Of a stretch of DNA of 64,000 bases, positions 1 through 8,888 are shown piece by piece. A program made the position numbers and the translations under genes. Location of the stretch: the NCBI GenBank assembly GCA_910584095.1, contig CAJTYU010000014.1:1-64000 (forward strand). Direction: 5' to 3'. Source of the stretch: an uncultured Dorea sp. GTDB lineage: Bacteria; Bacillota; Clostridia; Lachnospirales; Lachnospiraceae. A model generated the notes under the pieces. It searched no databases, had not been told where the DNA came from, and was given only the letters and a program-made list of their open reading frames with translations. Position 1 is the stretch's first letter. Each line of letters starts with the position of its first letter.

Positions 1-1
1 C

Positions 2-229
2 TCACATCATTATCATAGAAGATCTGAATTTACAGAAAAATTTTCACACGTCCTTAAAACATTATCTCCTTATGGTTTTATCAAATGCGCCCAAAATTGC
101 ATCGTTTCACTAAATAAGATTAGAACCATCAATTGTACTGATATCATTTTAATAAATGGTACTAAAGTACATATGAGTAAACGATACGCCCTTACCACTA
201 TCACAGCATTTTCGGGAAGCAAAAAATAA
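2..229 (+). CDS. LytTR-family response regulator, C-terminal part (gene cut by window edge)
   Basis: An open frame enters from the left edge and ends with TAA at 227-229, giving 75 residues. The pattern FIKCAQNCIVSLNKIRTI followed by IILINGTKVHMSKR is the usual end of a LytTR DNA-binding domain, in which strands with hydrophobic residues and a conserved N-G turn contact direct repeats upstream of target genes. The receiver domain would lie outside the window, so its partner kinase and targets are unknown. It is on the opposite strand to the transposase genes that follow and converges with them on the hairpin at 337-373. The family call is fairly secure; the function is not. Confidence 0.7.
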   Translation, partial: SHHYHRRSEFTEKFSHVLKTLSPYGFIKCAQNCIVSLNKIRTINCTDIILINGTKVHMSKRYALTTITAFSGSKK

Positions 230-336
230 CTCTATCTAAGATTACCTAATAAAATTACGTCAATTACAATTCACTCTGCTAAAGGCAAGAAATAATTATG
301 CCTTAAATTCAACTTCTCTTTACTAAAACAAAAAAT
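230..336. other. short AT-rich gap
   Basis: AT-rich spacer between the LytTR gene and the tnpC terminator. One end of the Tn554-like element could lie here or further left, but I see no repeat that marks it. Confidence 0.3.
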
Positions 337-373
337 CAGATAGGATTCCCTTATATTTTTGAAATCCCATCTG
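337..373. terminator. bidirectional rho-independent terminator
   Basis: CAGATAGGATT pairs with AATCCCATCTG across a short loop. On the minus strand the stem is followed by ATTTTTTGTTTT, and on the plus strand by TTTTACATTTT. It fits as the end of tnpC (minus) and possibly of the LytTR gene (plus). Confidence 0.75.
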
Positions 374-384
374 TTTTACATTTT

Positions 385-774
385 CTACAAGCCTTTAATA
401 AATGCTACTTCTTTCTTCTTAAGCGCTTTCTTTAATTTTTCATTTTCTACCTTCAAATCCTTATTCTCCTTCTGTGATTTTTCATACTCCATCTTAATCA
501 GCTCATTCTGCCTCTCCAGTGCATAATCCAGAATCACTTTCTTCTTCTGGTGGAACACCTTACCTTCCTGCCGCTGCCTTGCATCATTCAAGAATTTACT
601 TACCGTCGGATTCTTATAAAAGAATGCCCTCGACAGTCCCGTTTTCCGGACCAGATCACAGACCAGAAGCTGTTCTTCTTTCTCCAGCATTTCTTTGATC
701 GTCCGGATCGCACAATCGATTTTTTCCTTACTTGCTTTCTGGTTCGATTCAACCATTTTGGAATACTTGCTCAT
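385..774 (-). CDS. Tn554 TnpC-like accessory transposition protein (DUF6262 type)
   Basis: About 129 residues from the ATG at 774, which has AAGGAG ten bases upstream; the frame is open to an earlier ATG at 801 that lacks a ribosome site. The C-terminal half is a lysine/glutamate-rich coiled coil (LKVENEKLKKALKKKEV), preceded by a small helical region (LVCDLVRKTGLSRAFFYKNP) that resembles a helix-turn-helix. Tn554 TnpC is a small protein of about 125 residues that helps the two recombinases TnpA and TnpB and influences orientation. Here it is the last gene of a tnpA-tnpB-tnpC series and overlaps the end of tnpB, as in that family. It looks intact, although tnpB is interrupted. Confidence 0.75.
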   Translation of the reverse strand: MSKYSKMVESNQKASKEKIDCAIRTIKEMLEKEEQLLVCDLVRKTGLSRAFFYKNPTVSKFLNDARQRQEGKVFHQKKKVILDYALERQNELIKMEYEKSQKENKDLKVENEKLKKALKKKEVAFIKGL

Positions 775-2263
775 ATCCGTCCCACTCCTTGATAATTTCA
801 CTTAAAATCTCATCCATTGTCTTTCTCAGTTCTTCCGTTTCCTTTACCATCAGCTTTCCGCTTGCCCGCCGATACCGGTAAACGGTATACACTCCCCTGT
901 GCCCCAATAAGTGTGCAATGGCCGCATCGTCCAAATGCAGCTCCACAAGCTTCATGCCATAGCAGTGCCGGAATAAATGTGTAGCAAAGCCCATCCGCTC
1001 TCCGTTATCCTTGCAGATGTCATTTTCATGAATCAACGCATACACGCGGCTTTTCAGCATGGAATATTGAAACGGCAGAGAAGGGTTTGATTCATTTACA
1101 AAAATATATTCGGTTTCCCCATACCTCTCATATGTATATTCCATTGATTTCTGGATTAACTTAGCCACATCATCCGGAATCGGTTTTTCATAATAGGAAG
1201 TCTTTACCTGATACATCCGGACGATATAGTGGCCGTTTTCCTCATATAAGCAGTCTGTGCGCAAGGTAAGGGTATCGGAAATCCTTCCTCCTAGCATTTG
1301 ATGCAGGATCAGCGCACGTGCCACCTGTTCTTCCATATTGATGATGTAATAATTCAACCGCTTTATTTCTTCATCGGAATAGGTTTTGAATACGACTTCA
1401 GGCGCTTTCGGCATATCCTGCTTGATAAACAATTTCCCTAACTTGAGCTTGTCAATCACTTTCCCGACCTGCTGCAGCATATCCTTTAAATTTGCCATCT
1501 CGGTTTTTAAATTTCTTTCCTGCCCTCTTTCCAGATTGATGTAGGTCAAATATTCCTCGATATTTAACCGCCCCACCTCTCCCAAGCTTGTGATTTCCGG
1601 ATTCCTCTCTGCAAGGAACTCTGAAAACCGTCTTACCGCACGTATCTCCCCCTGGAGCGAACCTACGGATAAATATTTAATCCGGATATAAGATGCCCGT
1701 TTTACCTCTTCCCTGATTGCCTCCTGCCTGATTCCTGAAAATTTTATCGTCCTTATGATATCTATCGGGTTCTGTCTGACCTCAAATCCCAGATTTTCCA
1801 GATCCCATACATCTTTTTCTCACTCCGGCCGTTTATCCTTCGGCTCCAGGAACTGAAGCAGAAGGCGCAAATACTTTACTGGTCCTGCCTCTTCCTGTAA
1901 ATTTCTTCCCATACTTTTCATAAAATGCTTCCGTGTGATCTGATATCCATGGTCTAAGAGCCATGCCTTAAATTTCTTAACAAGAACCTCTTCCGGTACT
2001 GCCCGGAAGCTGTCCAGCAGAGGATATTTCTCTTTCATAAACCTGACAAGCACATTGTAGAGGATAATATCCGCATCTACGGTAGTCATACTCAGTTCGT
2101 TTCCACGGCTCCGAATGAACGCTTCCATTTCCTTTTTCTGCCCCTCCGCTTCCAAAAGCTCTAAATTGTAAAAATGCCGCTCCATAACCCTGATACTCTT
2201 TTCAGAAGCATTTCCTTTTCTTTGATAACAGGGGAGCTCTTTTATGTAAATCCTAGTTTCCAT
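749..2263 (-). pseudogene. Tn554 TnpB-like tyrosine recombinase, interrupted by an in-frame TGA
   Basis: The segments 1823-2263 and 749-1819 are in the same reading frame and are separated only by a TGA at 1820-1822. Translation continues sensibly across it: ...KDKRPE, stop, EKDVWDLENLGFEV... down to the catalytic domain. That domain keeps a tyrosine-recombinase layout: Arg in GGRISDTLTL, HLFRHC (H-x-x-R), LLGHRG, and a candidate nucleophile Tyr in VYRYRR. Total length is about 504 codons, against about 630 for Tn554 TnpB. CGA or TGG to TGA would explain the lesion. The start at 2263 (METRIYIK) has an AAGGA site; the frame extends to 2290. The product is probably two fragments, so this copy is likely defective unless the stop is read through. 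Confidence 0.75.
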
Positions 2264-3341
2264 CTTTTCCACTTCCTTCTTTCCATTCACTTACCAGACT
2301 TTTCTGCTCTTTATAATATTGTTCACTGGAACGGTCCACATGTCTCTGGATACAGTCGATATACCGCCATGTCATATTTTCATGCTTATGTCCAAGGAAT
2401 TCCCGGATCGCCTGAATCGAAGCCCCATGTTCATACAATGCAGTGGCTACGCTATGCCGGTAATCATGCGTTTGGAACACATGATCTCCGCATTTGATTC
2501 CCAATTCATTACACCAGTCCACCATTTCATGCCAGTAATGTGTTGATAAATACGGGCCTCCTTTCGAGTTTTGAAATACATAGGAATCCAACCCGATTTT
2601 TCTTCGTTCTATGTATACCATCATACTCCGGTACAGCAGCATTGGGATTGGGATTACCTTTTCCATCTTCATCTTATGCTGGTAAATCCGAAGCCAGGCA
2701 ACCCCTTCCTTCAGATAATATCCTTCCCGTTTTATAGAGCATACTTCATTAATCCGTAATCCAAGGCACCATAAATGCAGATACATAAGCCGCATATCTT
2801 CCGGCAGCCCTTTTAAATTCTTAAAGATCTCCGTCACCGTATTCTGCGGCACAGACCGGTAATGATGCGGCACCGTTGCCCGCTTGGTATAGTATTCCGG
2901 GTAAAACGGAACCTTGCTATAATATCCCCTTGCTGTCAGGAATTTGAAAAAGCAGTGAATCTCAGCCACTTTATCATTGAAGGTTATAACTTCAACATCT
3001 TCTTCCTGTAACAGCCTCATATACCGGTCAATCTCTGCTGCCGTAAGTTTTTCTACTTTCAGTTCCTCTTTATCCAAAAACCGCAGGAAAGCCTTTGTAA
3101 TATATACCCGGGCCCAAATGTTTTGGACAGAACAGCTCGTTACCCCAAGCTGATATTTGATGTACATTTTCAGATACTCACGGTTATCTTTGTCCAATAT
3201 ATCCAGAAATGAAATCCGTTTTACCGTCCTTGTGGGATCATAACGGGTCACATCAAACTGAAAATGCTCCAAATACCATACGTTGGCTTCCCTGTTTATG
3301 TCCTTGGGCTGTACGAAAAGGATTCTCTGCACCTTATCCAC
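2253..3341 (-). CDS. Tn554 TnpA-like tyrosine recombinase
   Basis: 362 residues, matching the 361 of Tn554 TnpA. An N-terminal SAM-like core-binding region is followed by a catalytic domain with Arg in LGLRINEV, HDYRHS (H-x-x-R), FLGHKH and the nucleophile Tyr in WRYID. Such enzymes cut and rejoin DNA through a 3'-phosphotyrosine and move Tn554 elements site-specifically. It is the first gene of tnpA-tnpB-tnpC, and its end overlaps the start of tnpB. The GTG start at 3341 has a poor ribosome site. The frame is open back to about 3431 without an ATG or TTG, so the true start is uncertain. No passenger resistance gene is seen next to it. Confidence 0.82.
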   Translation of the reverse strand: MDKVQRILFVQPKDINREANVWYLEHFQFDVTRYDPTRTVKRISFLDILDKDNREYLKMYIKYQLGVTSCSVQNIWARVYITKAFLRFLDKEELKVEKLTAAEIDRYMRLLQEEDVEVITFNDKVAEIHCFFKFLTARGYYSKVPFYPEYYTKRATVPHHYRSVPQNTVTEIFKNLKGLPEDMRLMYLHLWCLGLRINEVCSIKREGYYLKEGVAWLRIYQHKMKMEKVIPIPMLLYRSMMVYIERRKIGLDSYVFQNSKGGPYLSTHYWHEMVDWCNELGIKCGDHVFQTHDYRHSVATALYEHGASIQAIREFLGHKHENMTWRYIDCIQRHVDRSSEQYYKEQKSLVSEWKEGSGKDGN

Positions 3342-3592
3342 GATCTGGTGATATCTGTTATTTACAAACGGCTCCTCTTTTGCTTTTTGACATAATTTCC
3401 GGATTTTAAAACAGTTAAATGTCCTTTATACAAACTATCTATAAACGAAAAAGCGAGATGGCAGTTACACAAAACACACCATCCCTTCTTATCCGACTTT
3501 CATCCGTACTATTGGAAAAATATTCCCATCTTATTCCTAATACCGAGTGTAGGCAGAGCTTACAAAAGCAATTAATATAGCTCTAACTTAAT
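3342..3592. other. spacer upstream of tnpA; probable outer end of the Tn554-like element
   Basis: AT-rich non-coding stretch. In Tn554 the left end lies just upstream of tnpA, so one terminus is expected here. I could not identify the core site by eye. Confidence 0.3.
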
Positions 3593-5143
3593 CTAAATTT
3601 CAAATCGATATCTGCCTTTTCCATGCCCAACAACAGGTACTATTAATTTTTCCTTTTTCATTTTTTTTATTAACTCTCCTGCCGGCGAAGATGTAATTCC
3701 AATAATTCTCATTACATCTGTCCTAGAAAAACACATATCATCACTAAGCTGCCCATACAATTGCAATATTTTTTTCTTTGTAAGAATACTTACTCGAGAT
3801 TCATTTACTTTATTTTCAAACAACTGTTTTTTATTCAAAATAACTGTTTTTTCATCTTCAAACAACTGTTTTTTATTCAGAATAACTGTTTTTCCATCTC
3901 CAAACGACTGTTTTTCATTTGAAACAACTGTTTTTTCATCTTCAAACAACTGCTTCTGTCTCTCTGCACTTACTTCCTCAATCGATATATTATAATTCAG
4001 ATTATAAAGTGTCACCCAAAATGAGGATGCATCTGAATAAAATTCAGGCTCTAACTCTGGACGATAATTGACAGCCCTATGATAATCATCTTTTATCTTC
4101 TTGAATCCACTTCCTCTGCGTTCCATATAATTCATACGGCTGAATACATCTGCAATAATCGGATTGCGCCGTCTGGAGGGCACATAATCCGTATCAAGAT
4201 CCTGTACAAAAGTGCCGTCATACATTCCGCCAGGAGAATATATCTCCATACGGTCATCAAAAATGTCAATGTGTACTTCGCTTCCCAATTCCAGATAGTC
4301 CCGATGAATCAATCCGTTCACAATGCATTCAAGTGCCGCTCGTTCCGGTATGTCTGGCATCTCAAGACGCCCATCCGAAGTTTTCTTCCAACGCTTTTTT
4401 GTATTATTTTTCACAAATTCTTCTCCACCCTGAAGCAATATGAGCAAACTTCCAGAAAATTCCTTATCATCCAGTGCTTCCATTACCCCAGAGGCCTTAT
4501 CCAAACCGTTCCAACGAGTGCAGAAAAGCCTAGAATGACGCATTGGAGATTCATCTGCTAATAAGGCTCCGGCATTGGTGAGCATCCCTTTCTCGTCTAC
4601 TAATCCGAACGAAATAAAGTCTGCTTCTTCCAATTCCTTACCGGTTCGCTGTCGATATACCGAACGAAGCTTTGTAAAGGCATACTTCTCATATGAATAG
4701 TGTGAAGACAAACTGTCATAGGTCTGATTACTTCCACGCAATACCAGACGTTTTAACTCGATCACTCCCGCTGGTACACTTTCATTTCCGATACGTATAA
4801 ATGCTGTTCTGCTTCCATCTCCCACATAATAGTAAGGAGTTTCTACTCCTGGCAATATCCGCAGAATAATAAACTGCTTTCCATTTTCTTCGTGAAACTC
4901 CATATCTGTCTGCGGGATTGGATCCATTCTTATCTTGATGATTTCACTGATTTTCTCAGAAACCCGCCGGGGATCAGTAAGACCAACCAACGTCTCATCA
5001 TCCGCTACTCCAAAGAATAAAACACCACCTTTACCATTTGCAAAAGCACTGACACTTTTCAACCAACTCTTAGGTCTCTTTTCTTCTAATGTGAGCTTTT
5101 TATCATATTCATTTGATTCACCGATAAAATCTGAAATAAACAT
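3593..5143 (-). CDS. AlbA_2 (Schlafen-type) domain and HATPase_c_4 putative transcriptional regulator
   Basis: 516 residues. The N-terminus (residues about 5-120) has the AlbA_2 signature: a Glu-containing strand, KSWLKSVSAFANG and GGVLFFGVADD. The middle (about 270-370) carries the HATPase_c_4-like ECIVNGLIHRDY and SPGGMYDGT. A winged-helix-like end follows (SRTDVMRIIGIT to the C-terminus). Such proteins are common in Firmicutes, are usually annotated as putative DNA-binding or ATP-binding regulators, and rarely have a known target. The linker at about residues 396-443 is built from roughly 14-residue repeats (see the repeat at 3811-3954). It stands alone between the transposon and the competence operon. 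Function in this organism is not known. Confidence 0.75.
   Translation of the reverse strand: MFISDFIGESNEYDKKLTLEEKRPKSWLKSVSAFANGKGGVLFFGVADDETLVGLTDPRRVSEKISEIIKIRMDPIPQTDMEFHEENGKQFIILRILPGVETPYYYVGDGSRTAFIRIGNESVPAGVIELKRLVLRGSNQTYDSLSSHYSYEKYAFTKLRSVYRQRTGKELEEADFISFGLVDEKGMLTNAGALLADESPMRHSRLFCTRWNGLDKASGVMEALDDKEFSGSLLILLQGGEEFVKNNTKKRWKKTSDGRLEMPDIPERAALECIVNGLIHRDYLELGSEVHIDIFDDRMEIYSPGGMYDGTFVQDLDTDYVPSRRRNPIIADVFSRMNYMERRGSGFKKIKDDYHRAVNYRPELEPEFYSDASSFWVTLYNLNYNISIEEVSAERQKQLFEDEKTVVSNEKQSFGDGKTVILNKKQLFEDEKTVILNKKQLFENKVNESRVSILTKKKILQLYGQLSDDMCFSRTDVMRIIGITSSPAGELIKKMKKEKLIVPVVGHGKGRYRFEI
3811..3954 (-). repeat. in-frame tandem repeat of about 42 bp inside the AlbA_2 regulator gene
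   Basis: Three to four copies of a unit encoding KQLFEDEKTVILNK with small variants (KQSFGDGKTVILNK, KQLFENK). On the plus strand the motif AACTGTTTTT recurs about every 21 bases. The unit is a multiple of three, so changes in copy number would lengthen the linker without breaking the frame. Confidence 0.85.
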
Positions 5144-5336
5144 AAATCATCCTCCATCAACCATAAGCTATTCACCTGACACAAAGTATCTTTAAATACA
5201 TTATAACAACCAAACAGCGGCATTTCCATAGAAATCCTCCGACACATAACATACTCTCTTCACTCTATCTCTGCCACATTCTGCGATAATATCAGAACTC
5301 TCTAAAATGGTCATTATCTTTCTTCGCCCTTATATA

Positions 5337-7925
5337 TCATTTCCTAACTTTCATTGTTTCCCCGCCTTCAACCTCCATTATAATCGCCCCATTTTCCTGT
5401 GTAGAATAGATTTTACTTCCAACATCTGCAAGCCTTTCTATTGTTTCCCGATGCGGATGCCCGTATCGGTTTTCTTGTCCCACTGAAATAAATGCATACG
5501 CAGGCTTGACTTGTCGGAGAAATTCTTCCGTCGATGAATTCTTCGATCCATGATGCGCTGTTTTCAGGACTTCCCATGTACAGTCCCGATATTGTACTTC
5601 TAATCGTTTTGTAAGCTGCTCTTCCCCTTCTTTTTCCACATCTCCAGTCAGCAGCATATCAAATTCTCCATACTTAACTGCCAATACCATAGAAGCTTCG
5701 TTTCCCGGCTCCGGCGCGGCATCGGCTGACTCTGTTTCTATATCTCCAGGCTGTATACATGTAACCAGCATTTCGCCTTCCTGGATACTTTGTCCTGCTT
5801 TAATAACCACTACTTTCGTTCCGTACGTTTCCGCCGTTTTCGCCAACAGGATAAGTGACTCATCCCACACCTCCTGCACCGGCAGCACCAGTGTCTTAAT
5901 CTTTACACCAATATCCTGTCTCTCAATCAACTCTTCCACACCATTCATATGATCACTATCGCCATGGGATATCAACACATAGTCAATCACCCCAACTCCC
6001 TGGGATTTTAAAAACGGTTCTATCCTGTACTGCCCCACTTTCTTCACATCGCTGCTTCCGCCATCGACCAGATAAGTCCCACCCTCCGGGCCTCTCATAA
6101 AGATTCCGTCTCCCTGTCCCACATCTAAAACCACCGTCGTCAGCTTTCCCCGCTCTCCCCATCGGTGTGTCAGTATAATAATACCTGCTACCCCAAGCAC
6201 AAGCGCAAATTTTCCAAGCCTTGTTATACATCTTTGTATACCTACATCAAACTTACTAACCGCATATTTTTGCACACTTACATCTGACACTCTGACTGCA
6301 TTTTTCTGCATGCCCGATCCCGATCCACTCCCTGCATGCTTTCGGGAAGCTATTCCTCTTCTGCGTGGTTTATACTTCTTACTCTCTGTCCCTTCAACAT
6401 CATCTACATATTCCATCAATCTGTTCTTTTCTCTCAAAAGCAACAGAACGATTACCAATATCCCATAATATGCCGCAATCTGCCATATCTCGGGCTTCCC
6501 CGCCACAAACCGCGCCCCTGAAAGTGTAAGCGCAAGATTACAGCTCATCTCATATAACCGCAGAATCCCGCCGCATATCCAAAAGCACGCACCCGATAAC
6601 GGCAAAAAACAGACAGAAAACATGCTTCCCGCCATCCCCATAAATAAAAGCACAGACATCAGCGGTATCACGAATAGATTTAAAATCAAAGAGTAGACTG
6701 GAAATTCAAAGAAATAATAAAGCAAAACCGGAAGAAGTATCAGATTAATACCGATACTTGCCGTAAGTCCCTGCACAATTGACATGCAAATCGTGTTCGC
6801 CATAGATACTTGGTTGCTCTTTCTCATTTTACTTCCCTTATTTTCCGTAAAGGTTCTTTCCATCCGCCCCTGCAGCACCGGAACCACCGTCAAAATCGCA
6901 AATACCGCCCCAAACGACAGCCAAAACCCTCCGTCATACAGGCTAAGCGGCCTCCACAGCAGTACTGCGACTGCCGCAACAGAAAGCGCCGTCGGCGCAT
7001 CGTAATGCCGCCCTGTCATATCCGCCCCTACCCGAAATAAAAACATCACCAATGCCCGCACCGCAGATACAGTAAAGCCGATCATCAGGATATACAGCAT
7101 CAGAAATAAGATACCGAATGCCCCTCCAACCGGATAAGACCCCGTAATCCTCCGCAAGACCTTATACATCCCTATCCCAACAAAAGACAGATGCAATCCT
7201 GAGATCGATATAATATGCGCCACCCCATTTACTTGGTACAATTCCTTTACTTGCGCATCTATCTGTCTTTTCTCGCCCAAAAGAACCGCGCATAATATAC
7301 CCCCGTCCTCCTCTCCCGCTGCGTTCATCAGCAGGCGTTTCCACCTTAGCCGAAAATTATTTAAACTATTCCTAAGCCTATCGGTATCTCCATTTACACA
7401 CTGAACCCTATCGCTCCAAAGGTATGCTGCAATTTTCCGGGTTCGGTAATAAAGCTTCTGCGAAAATCCGCCGGGGTTCCTCTCTTCTTCAAAAAACTCA
7501 AGCTCTCCTAACGCTTTCACTATATTTCCTATCTGGAAATTCTGTCCGCTGCTTTCATATATGATCATATAGGGTTCCTGAACGCTTTGTTCTTGATGAT
7601 TATCCTTCTGATCTCTTTGCTCCTCTTGATTATTCTGATGCTTATGACTATTCTGAAACTGATGATTATTCTGAAACTGATGATAACTGATAGAATTATT
7701 TTTAAGATATAACATTTGATAACCCGACGCCTGCTCTATCTGATAAATCCGACCTGTAACGAGTACCTGCGTCCCTTCTATAATCCGTTCCTCAGAAGGA
7801 AAACAAAAATACTTTTTCAAAAAAGTGTCCTTTCCCCAGTGAACGCCAACAAAAATCGCAAGCAGAAAGAATAAGCATATTGAAAATAATATTCTTTCTT
7901 TTATATACTTTTTTATTTCTATAAT
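5337..7925 (-). CDS. comEC: ComEC/Rec2 family DNA-internalisation channel
   Basis: Membrane channel that carries single-stranded DNA inward during natural transformation. An N-terminal OB-like region is followed by a polytopic competence domain with HIISISGLHLSF, then a C-terminal metallo-beta-lactamase-like domain with DVGQGDG, ISHGDSDHMNG and KTAHHGSKNSS. From the TTG at 7820 it has 827 residues. The frame continues 35 codons upstream and encodes a transmembrane helix (LFSICLFFLLAIFVGV) where ComEC proteins normally have one. It begins with ATT at 7925, directly after the upstream gene's stop and 5 bases after GGAGG. I prefer this start. The N-terminal domain holds a Gln/Asn/His-rich insertion (coded by 7574-7685). 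It is the last gene of the comEA operon. Confidence 0.88.
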   Translation of the reverse strand: MIEIKKYIKERILFSICLFFLLAIFVGVHWGKDTFLKKYFCFPSEERIIEGTQVLVTGRIYQIEQASGYQMLYLKNNSISYHQFQNNHQFQNSHKHQNNQEEQRDQKDNHQEQSVQEPYMIIYESSGQNFQIGNIVKALGELEFFEEERNPGGFSQKLYYRTRKIAAYLWSDRVQCVNGDTDRLRNSLNNFRLRWKRLLMNAAGEEDGGILCAVLLGEKRQIDAQVKELYQVNGVAHIISISGLHLSFVGIGMYKVLRRITGSYPVGGAFGILFLMLYILMIGFTVSAVRALVMFLFRVGADMTGRHYDAPTALSVAAVAVLLWRPLSLYDGGFWLSFGAVFAILTVVPVLQGRMERTFTENKGSKMRKSNQVSMANTICMSIVQGLTASIGINLILLPVLLYYFFEFPVYSLILNLFVIPLMSVLLFMGMAGSMFSVCFLPLSGACFWICGGILRLYEMSCNLALTLSGARFVAGKPEIWQIAAYYGILVIVLLLLREKNRLMEYVDDVEGTESKKYKPRRRGIASRKHAGSGSGSGMQKNAVRVSDVSVQKYAVSKFDVGIQRCITRLGKFALVLGVAGIIILTHRWGERGKLTTVVLDVGQGDGIFMRGPEGGTYLVDGGSSDVKKVGQYRIEPFLKSQGVGVIDYVLISHGDSDHMNGVEELIERQDIGVKIKTLVLPVQEVWDESLILLAKTAETYGTKVVVIKAGQSIQEGEMLVTCIQPGDIETESADAAPEPGNEASMVLAVKYGEFDMLLTGDVEKEGEEQLTKRLEVQYRDCTWEVLKTAHHGSKNSSTEEFLRQVKPAYAFISVGQENRYGHPHRETIERLADVGSKIYSTQENGAIIMEVEGGETMKVRK
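7574..7685 (-). repeat. Gln/Asn/His-rich low-complexity insertion in comEC
   Basis: Residues about 46-82 (counted from the TTG start) are mostly Q, N, H, E, D and K. The 18-base unit ATTCTGAAACTGATGATT appears twice in a row on the plus strand near 7650-7690, suggesting growth by slippage. It sits in the N-terminal OB-like domain before the main membrane segments. Confidence 0.7.
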
Positions 7926-8837
7926 CTATCCCTCCACAATTTTCATATTTTTCTCAAACGGTTTGTCTAGCGCAAATTCCCCTTCTAGCTTCACATCCGG
8001 ATCCCCATTAATGGAGATCTGTACCTGACTGCAGTTCCCGCCTTCTATAAGCGAATTTACCAAGGAATATACCGCTAATTCCGGACTTGCAAGAGGTGTT
8101 TTTGCAAGAAATCCTTCATTTAGATTCACATAACAGATATCATCCTTAATCAATACGCTCAGAAGTTTAGTTTCTGCAGGAATCACTGCAAGCCGTCCCT
8201 CTGTTTCCGGTCCTTTGATCAATTGTTCCACAATTGCTTTTTCCAGTGTCATATAACTGTTATAACGCAATGCAACCTCTGTTTTCACGAGGCCAGACCC
8301 TGACGAATCTGCAAAATACAGCGTAACGTTCTCCTGTTGGTATGAATTTAACGCCGTTCCTGTATTCTGTACAAAATCGTCCTTCCGCATATATCCCACG
8401 GCTTCTCCATGGTTATTCTCCAAAGGTTTTCCTTTTACATAAAACTGAATCAAATATACTTCGTCAATCTGTGTCATCGATTCAACTACCGCCGCACGGA
8501 GAAGCACCTCTTCTGATTTATTCAAAAGTTCATACTCCTGACTAAAATAGAGATCCAGTCGATTCCCCTCAATCTGATAATCCGTCACAAGAACATCTGC
8601 AGGAATTGCGGATGTACATTTTACTGTATCTTTAGGCTTTCTTAACCGTTTAAGTACCTCTTCAATACGCTCAGAAATCTGATCTGATTTCCAGCTGTAG
8701 CTTTCCGTCGCCAGAGCCGTCCCTTCTGTGTTCAGATAATAAACCTGTATATCGCCTGTCTCCTCCTTCTGCATGCATCCTGCCGCCGAAAAACAGCAAA
8801 TAACAAACAGGAAAAAGATACTGACATAAGCTTTCAT
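7926..8837 (-). CDS. GerMN-domain lipoprotein (sporulation/germination type)
   Basis: 303 residues from the ATG at 8837, which has GGAGG seven bases upstream; an earlier ATG at 8873 is in frame but lacks this site. The N-terminus is a lipoprotein signal peptide ending in the lipobox FSAAGC, so the protein should be anchored outside the cytoplasmic membrane. Two GerMN-like repeats follow, with the typical VTLYFADSSGSGL strand and the VYSLVNSLIEGG and VQISINGDPDV segments. GerM is known from spore germination and septal peptidoglycan work in Bacillus. It lies between the histidine kinase and comEC. Its last codons provide the ribosome site of comEC, so the two are probably translationally coupled. 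Confidence 0.85.
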   Translation of the reverse strand: MKAYVSIFFLFVICCFSAAGCMQKEETGDIQVYYLNTEGTALATESYSWKSDQISERIEEVLKRLRKPKDTVKCTSAIPADVLVTDYQIEGNRLDLYFSQEYELLNKSEEVLLRAAVVESMTQIDEVYLIQFYVKGKPLENNHGEAVGYMRKDDFVQNTGTALNSYQQENVTLYFADSSGSGLVKTEVALRYNSYMTLEKAIVEQLIKGPETEGRLAVIPAETKLLSVLIKDDICYVNLNEGFLAKTPLASPELAVYSLVNSLIEGGNCSQVQISINGDPDVKLEGEFALDKPFEKNMKIVEG

Positions 8838-8888
8838 AGCAATCCCTCCATTTATAGCATATTGCCCTTGCATGAATCCAATACAGCT

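Noticed and set aside
1820..1822. Selenocysteine reading of the TGA in tnpB
   Set aside because: No selenoprotein context or downstream SECIS-like hairpin was apparent; a nonsense mutation is simpler.
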